A DNA stretch of 9,175 nt from an uncultured Methanobrevibacter sp. (lineage in GTDB: Archaea > Methanobacteriota > Methanobacteria > Methanobacteriales > Methanobacteriaceae), in the NCBI GenBank assembly GCA_905235495.1, contig CAJOMK010000036.1:1-9175 (forward strand), in the 5' to 3' direction. Position 1 is the stretch's first letter. Every line of letters starts with the position of its first letter. A model generated the notes under the pieces. It worked only from the letters and a program-made list of their open reading frames with translations. It was not told the origin of the DNA and did not search any database. A program made the translations under genes and the position numbers. Below, in pieces: positions 7,455 through 9,175 of this stretch.

Positions 7455-7640
7455 TTATTCATTATCAATTGTAATTTCAACCTTTTTAACTTCATCTACA
7501 CCATATTCAGAAGTTTTAATTGCTTTCAATAATCCCAGAATAGTTTCCTTGATTATATCATCAGTGAACTTATTTAATTCAATATCATTTCCATTGATTG
7601 ATAAATTAACTTTATTTTCAAAATCCTTATCATCGCTCAT
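7455..7640 (-). CDS. 61-aa protein, stand-alone paralogue of the MobB C-terminal domain
   Basis: The protein (residues 11-59) aligns without gaps to residues 183-231 of the neighbouring MobB, with about 26 identical positions in 51 over the wider alignment. Shared landmarks are VNLSI-x-G, I-x-LN-x-F, K-x-TILG-x-L and EYGV near the end, then ITI-x-N. The predicted shape is strand, helix, strand. There are no cysteines, no signal peptide and no membrane segment. The start is firm: a full AGGTGAT ribosome binding site lies five bases before the ATG, the best in the window. It starts 45 bases after the mobB stop and 100 bases before moaA, so it is probably co-transcribed and works in pterin cofactor assembly or insertion. 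Its biochemical role is unknown to me; it could bind the same partner as the MobB tail, or dimerise with it. Confidence 0.85.
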   Translation of the reverse strand: MSDDKDFENKVNLSINGNDIELNKFTDDIIKETILGLLKAIKTSEYGVDEVKKVEITIDNE

Positions 7641-7685
7641 TAAATCACCTAAAACTATTCTAAAAAATAATTTATAATATTTATT

Positions 7686-8393
7686 TTAATCTTTTTTATT
7701 TTTAATTGTTATGTCAATATCATCAAAGTTTTCTACCCCATATTCCTTGATCTTAAGTGGAGTCAATATTCCCAATATGGTTTGCTTGAGATAATCGCTG
7801 ACAAATCTGTTTAATCCAATATTCGCCCCATCAATGGATAGATTGACTTCAGCTTGAGTTTCTGGATTGTAATCCAGTTTTCCTTGTGCAAAAGCCTGAC
7901 CTATAATGCTTGCATCATTATATCCGCATTCATTGACAAACAATGTTTCCAAAATATCATAGGATCTCTCTTCTACAAGGTCAACCAATTCCAATAGCTC
8001 ATCATCAGTGATTTCAAATGAATTCACTACCTTAATGGTGTACTCATCCTTGACCTCTTCACAGGTTGCTATTTTGGCATAAGGATAAGTCTTAAATCCT
8101 TCTATAACTACAAAATCAGGATTTTCTATAAGTTTTATTAAGAATAGAATACGTTCTAAATCAAGCCTTTCATTTATATTGAAGTAGGTTCTTCCTCCAA
8201 TTCCTACAACAAAATCAGAACCTGATTCCATTTGCTTATAGGTGTCTGTTCCTTCATAATCCATTTCCATTCGGTGATGAGAATGCTTAATGCTTGCCAC
8301 ATTAAAATCTCTATTGGTTAATTCCTTAATGACCTTGCTTGTAAGTGAAGTTTTGCCAGTGTTCTTTAAACCTACAATTGAAATAATTCTCAT
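7686..8393 (-). CDS. mobB: Molybdopterin-guanine dinucleotide biosynthesis protein MobB with C-terminal extension
   Basis: MobB is a small P-loop GTPase that supports attachment of GMP to molybdopterin, giving the dinucleotide cofactor used by formate dehydrogenase and formylmethanofuran dehydrogenase. The 235-residue protein opens MRIISIVGLKNTGKT with Walker A at 8-15, has the KHSHH and D-x-x-GTDTYKQ segments typical of the family, VVIEGFK at 95-101 (the usual xxEGFK strand), and a helical region with Cys156. Residues about 182-231 form an extra domain beyond the usual bacterial MobB, the same domain as the separate 61-aa protein encoded next. The start is supported by GGTG (plus 8401-8404) seven bases upstream. 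It heads the group mobB, small gene, moaA. Two 14-bp direct repeats lie just before the gene. Confidence 0.92.
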   Translation of the reverse strand: MRIISIVGLKNTGKTSLTSKVIKELTNRDFNVASIKHSHHRMEMDYEGTDTYKQMESGSDFVVGIGGRTYFNINERLDLERILFLIKLIENPDFVVIEGFKTYPYAKIATCEEVKDEYTIKVVNSFEITDDELLELVDLVEERSYDILETLFVNECGYNDASIIGQAFAQGKLDYNPETQAEVNLSIDGANIGLNRFVSDYLKQTILGILTPLKIKEYGVENFDDIDITIKNKKD

Positions 8394-8409
8394 TTTTACA
8401 CCACAATTA

Positions 8410-8437
8410 ATGATCGCTTGATAATGATTGCTTGATA
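8410..8437. promoter_or_regulatory. 14-bp direct repeat upstream of mobB
   Basis: ATGATCGCTTGATA (8410-8423) is followed directly by ATGATTGCTTGATA (8424-8437), 13 of 14 bases identical. It is one of the few less AT-rich stretches in this gap and begins 16 bases upstream of the mobB start codon, so it lies in the leader or core promoter. A binding site for a regulator responding to molybdate, tungstate or formate is possible but speculative. Confidence 0.5.
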
Positions 8438-8610
8438 ATATTTGTTGATTAAATTTTTAATATCATATTTATTCTTAAATTTAATTTATCTGAATAAAGA
8501 TTTGTCAATTAATGAGAGATAAAATTTTCTATTAAATTACAATTCCCCATAAAAAATAGATTGAAATTAGATTATGATAATAGATTATATAAATTAAATT
8601 ATTATTAATA

Positions 8611-8703
8611 AATTAAATTATGATTAAATAAATTAAATTATGATTAAATAAATTATTAAATAAATTAAATTATGATTAAATAAATTATTAAATAAATTAA
8701 ATT
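8611..8703. repeat. AT-rich tandem repeat, 32-bp unit
   Basis: A 20-bp unit AATTAAATTATGATTAAATA occurs at 8611-8630, 8631-8650 and 8663-8682. The second and third are each followed by the 12-mer AATTATTAAATA, so 8631-8662 and 8663-8694 are identical 32-bp tandem copies, and a 9-bp partial unit ends the array at 8703. Confidence 0.85.
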
Positions 8704-8821
8704 TAAAAATAAAAAAATTTTAATTAAAATAATTTAAAAAATAGTTTTTCATGGAAATAAGTGAATAAGAGGTGACTATTTTAAAAATTATTTAATTAAA
8801 AAGGAGAATAAAAATAGAAAA

Positions 8822-8869
8822 TTGTAAAACAAATATAATAAGCAAAATGCTCATTACAAAGTTTTACAA
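8822..8869 (-). terminator. Terminator of fdhB
   Basis: On the minus strand, 8856-8836 forms a 9-bp stem (one G-U pair) around a TTT loop with the core GAGCATTTTGCT. An outer 9-bp inverted repeat, TTGTAAAAC/GTTTTACAA (8822-8830 and 8861-8869), encloses it, followed by TTTTCTATTTTTATT. It lies about 55-70 bases after the fdhB stop. Confidence 0.65.
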
Positions 8870-8923
8870 CAACTAAAATTTATTCTAATTGTGTTTAAAC
8901 CATTTTGATTTGAATCTTCAATC

Positions 8924-9175
8924 CTAGTATTGTTTGTAGGATTTAGGACCAAATTCAGTGAATGGTAATGGAGCTTCGTTGTCCACACCACTGTAGTAAC
9001 CGAAGACGTCTCTGACTTTTTGGTTTACATTAGCCCATACTTTGGATACTGGAATTTCACAAGGACATACTTCAGAACATTGACCACAGTTAGTACATGC
9101 ATCTACCATGTGCACCATACGAGTTAAGTGGAAGAATGGAGCTGCAGGGGTGTATCCACCAGGTACCCATTCAGG
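8924..9175 (-). CDS. fdhB: Formate dehydrogenase beta subunit FdhB, C-terminal part (partial)
   Basis: The frame is open from the right edge to TAG at 8926-8924 and gives 83 residues; the Met at 9118 is internal, because the frame continues upstream as PEWVPGGYTPAAPFFHLTRM. It contains a ferredoxin-type cluster motif CTNCGQCSEVCP (Cys-x2-Cys-x2-Cys-x3-Cys) followed by PVSKVWANVN and a C-terminal tail. This matches my knowledge of the end of the F420-reducing formate dehydrogenase beta subunit of Methanobacteriales, which passes electrons between the Mo/W active site subunit FdhA and F420. A related F420-dehydrogenase beta-family or HdrA-like protein is the alternative. The nearby mobB and moaA genes support FdhB, since FdhA needs the pterin dinucleotide cofactor. 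Codons are those of a well expressed gene. Confidence 0.75.
   Translation of the reverse strand, partial: PEWVPGGYTPAAPFFHLTRMVHMVDACTNCGQCSEVCPCEIPVSKVWANVNQKVRDVFGYYSGVDNEAPLPFTEFGPKSYKQY

Larger units (their letters stand above)
8394..8923. other. AT-rich intergenic region between fdhB and mobB
   Basis: I see no gene in these 530 bases. From the fdhB side they contain a terminator hairpin (8836-8856) with a larger 9-bp inverted repeat around it, then an isolated AGGTGAC stretch at 8770-8776 with no usable start codon after it, an AT-rich tandem repeat (8611-8703), and a 14-bp direct repeat close to the mobB start. The mobB promoter must lie here if mobB is not read from fdhB, but several TATA-like stretches make it impossible to choose one. 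Confidence 0.6.

Noticed and set aside
8611..8703. CRISPR array
   Set aside because: The units are tandem AT-only repeats without unique spacers of constant length.
8770..8800. Small gene after the AGGTGAC motif between mobB and fdhB
   Set aside because: No ATG, GTG or TTG follows at a suitable distance, and the following frame is not coding-like.

Overview
The window looks like a Methanobrevibacter-type methanogen (Methanobacteriales). The evidence is very AT-rich intergenic DNA, AGGTGA/GAGG-type ribosome binding sites, archaeal TATA boxes, a large Ig-repeat adhesin-like surface protein with the lysine-rich C-terminal domain common in that genus, and a formate dehydrogenase beta-subunit gene next to molybdopterin/tungstopterin cofactor genes. 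The genus is inferred from protein style, not from a marker gene.

Left part (1-4140). The start of a small helix-turn-helix protein runs leftward off the edge (start codon at 85-83). A 648-bp AT-rich gap follows. It holds two near-identical 17-bp inverted repeats, TGTGTA-GTTAW-TACACA, and two outlying half-sites, one of them immediately upstream of the HTH gene's ribosome binding site. Rightward from 734 lies an adhesin-like gene of about 1,110 codons: signal peptide, acidic linker, a chain of Ig-like beta-sandwich repeats, and a basic C-terminal domain. It is broken into three reading frames by two single-base losses. A hairpin terminator follows.

Middle (4140-5340). An HSL-type alpha/beta hydrolase (esterase) gene is disrupted by a one-base loss, a one-base gain in a C7 run, and a 67-bp insertion carrying a 32-bp direct duplication. 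A leftward tRNA-Leu(CAG) lies convergently just beyond it.

Right part (5309-9175), all leftward. In transcription order: the 3' end of fdhB, a 530-bp AT-rich gap with a terminator hairpin and tandem repeats, mobB, a 61-aa protein that is a stand-alone paralogue of the mobB C-terminal domain, moaA, and a membrane acyltransferase (Acyltransferase_3 type) whose true N-terminus is hidden by a one-base loss, ending in a hairpin with a T-tract. mobB, the small gene and moaA probably form one transcription unit supplying the pterin cofactor that formate dehydrogenase needs; the acyltransferase may be read through from it.

Five single-base indels, four of them at or beside short runs and one in a C7 run, break three genes between 1496 and 6350, while moaA, the small gene and mobB are intact. 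Draft-sequence error is a serious alternative to real gene decay for these. The 67-bp insertion is less easily explained that way. The two most interesting items are the HTH gene with its putative operator set, and the free-standing copy of the MobB C-terminal domain.
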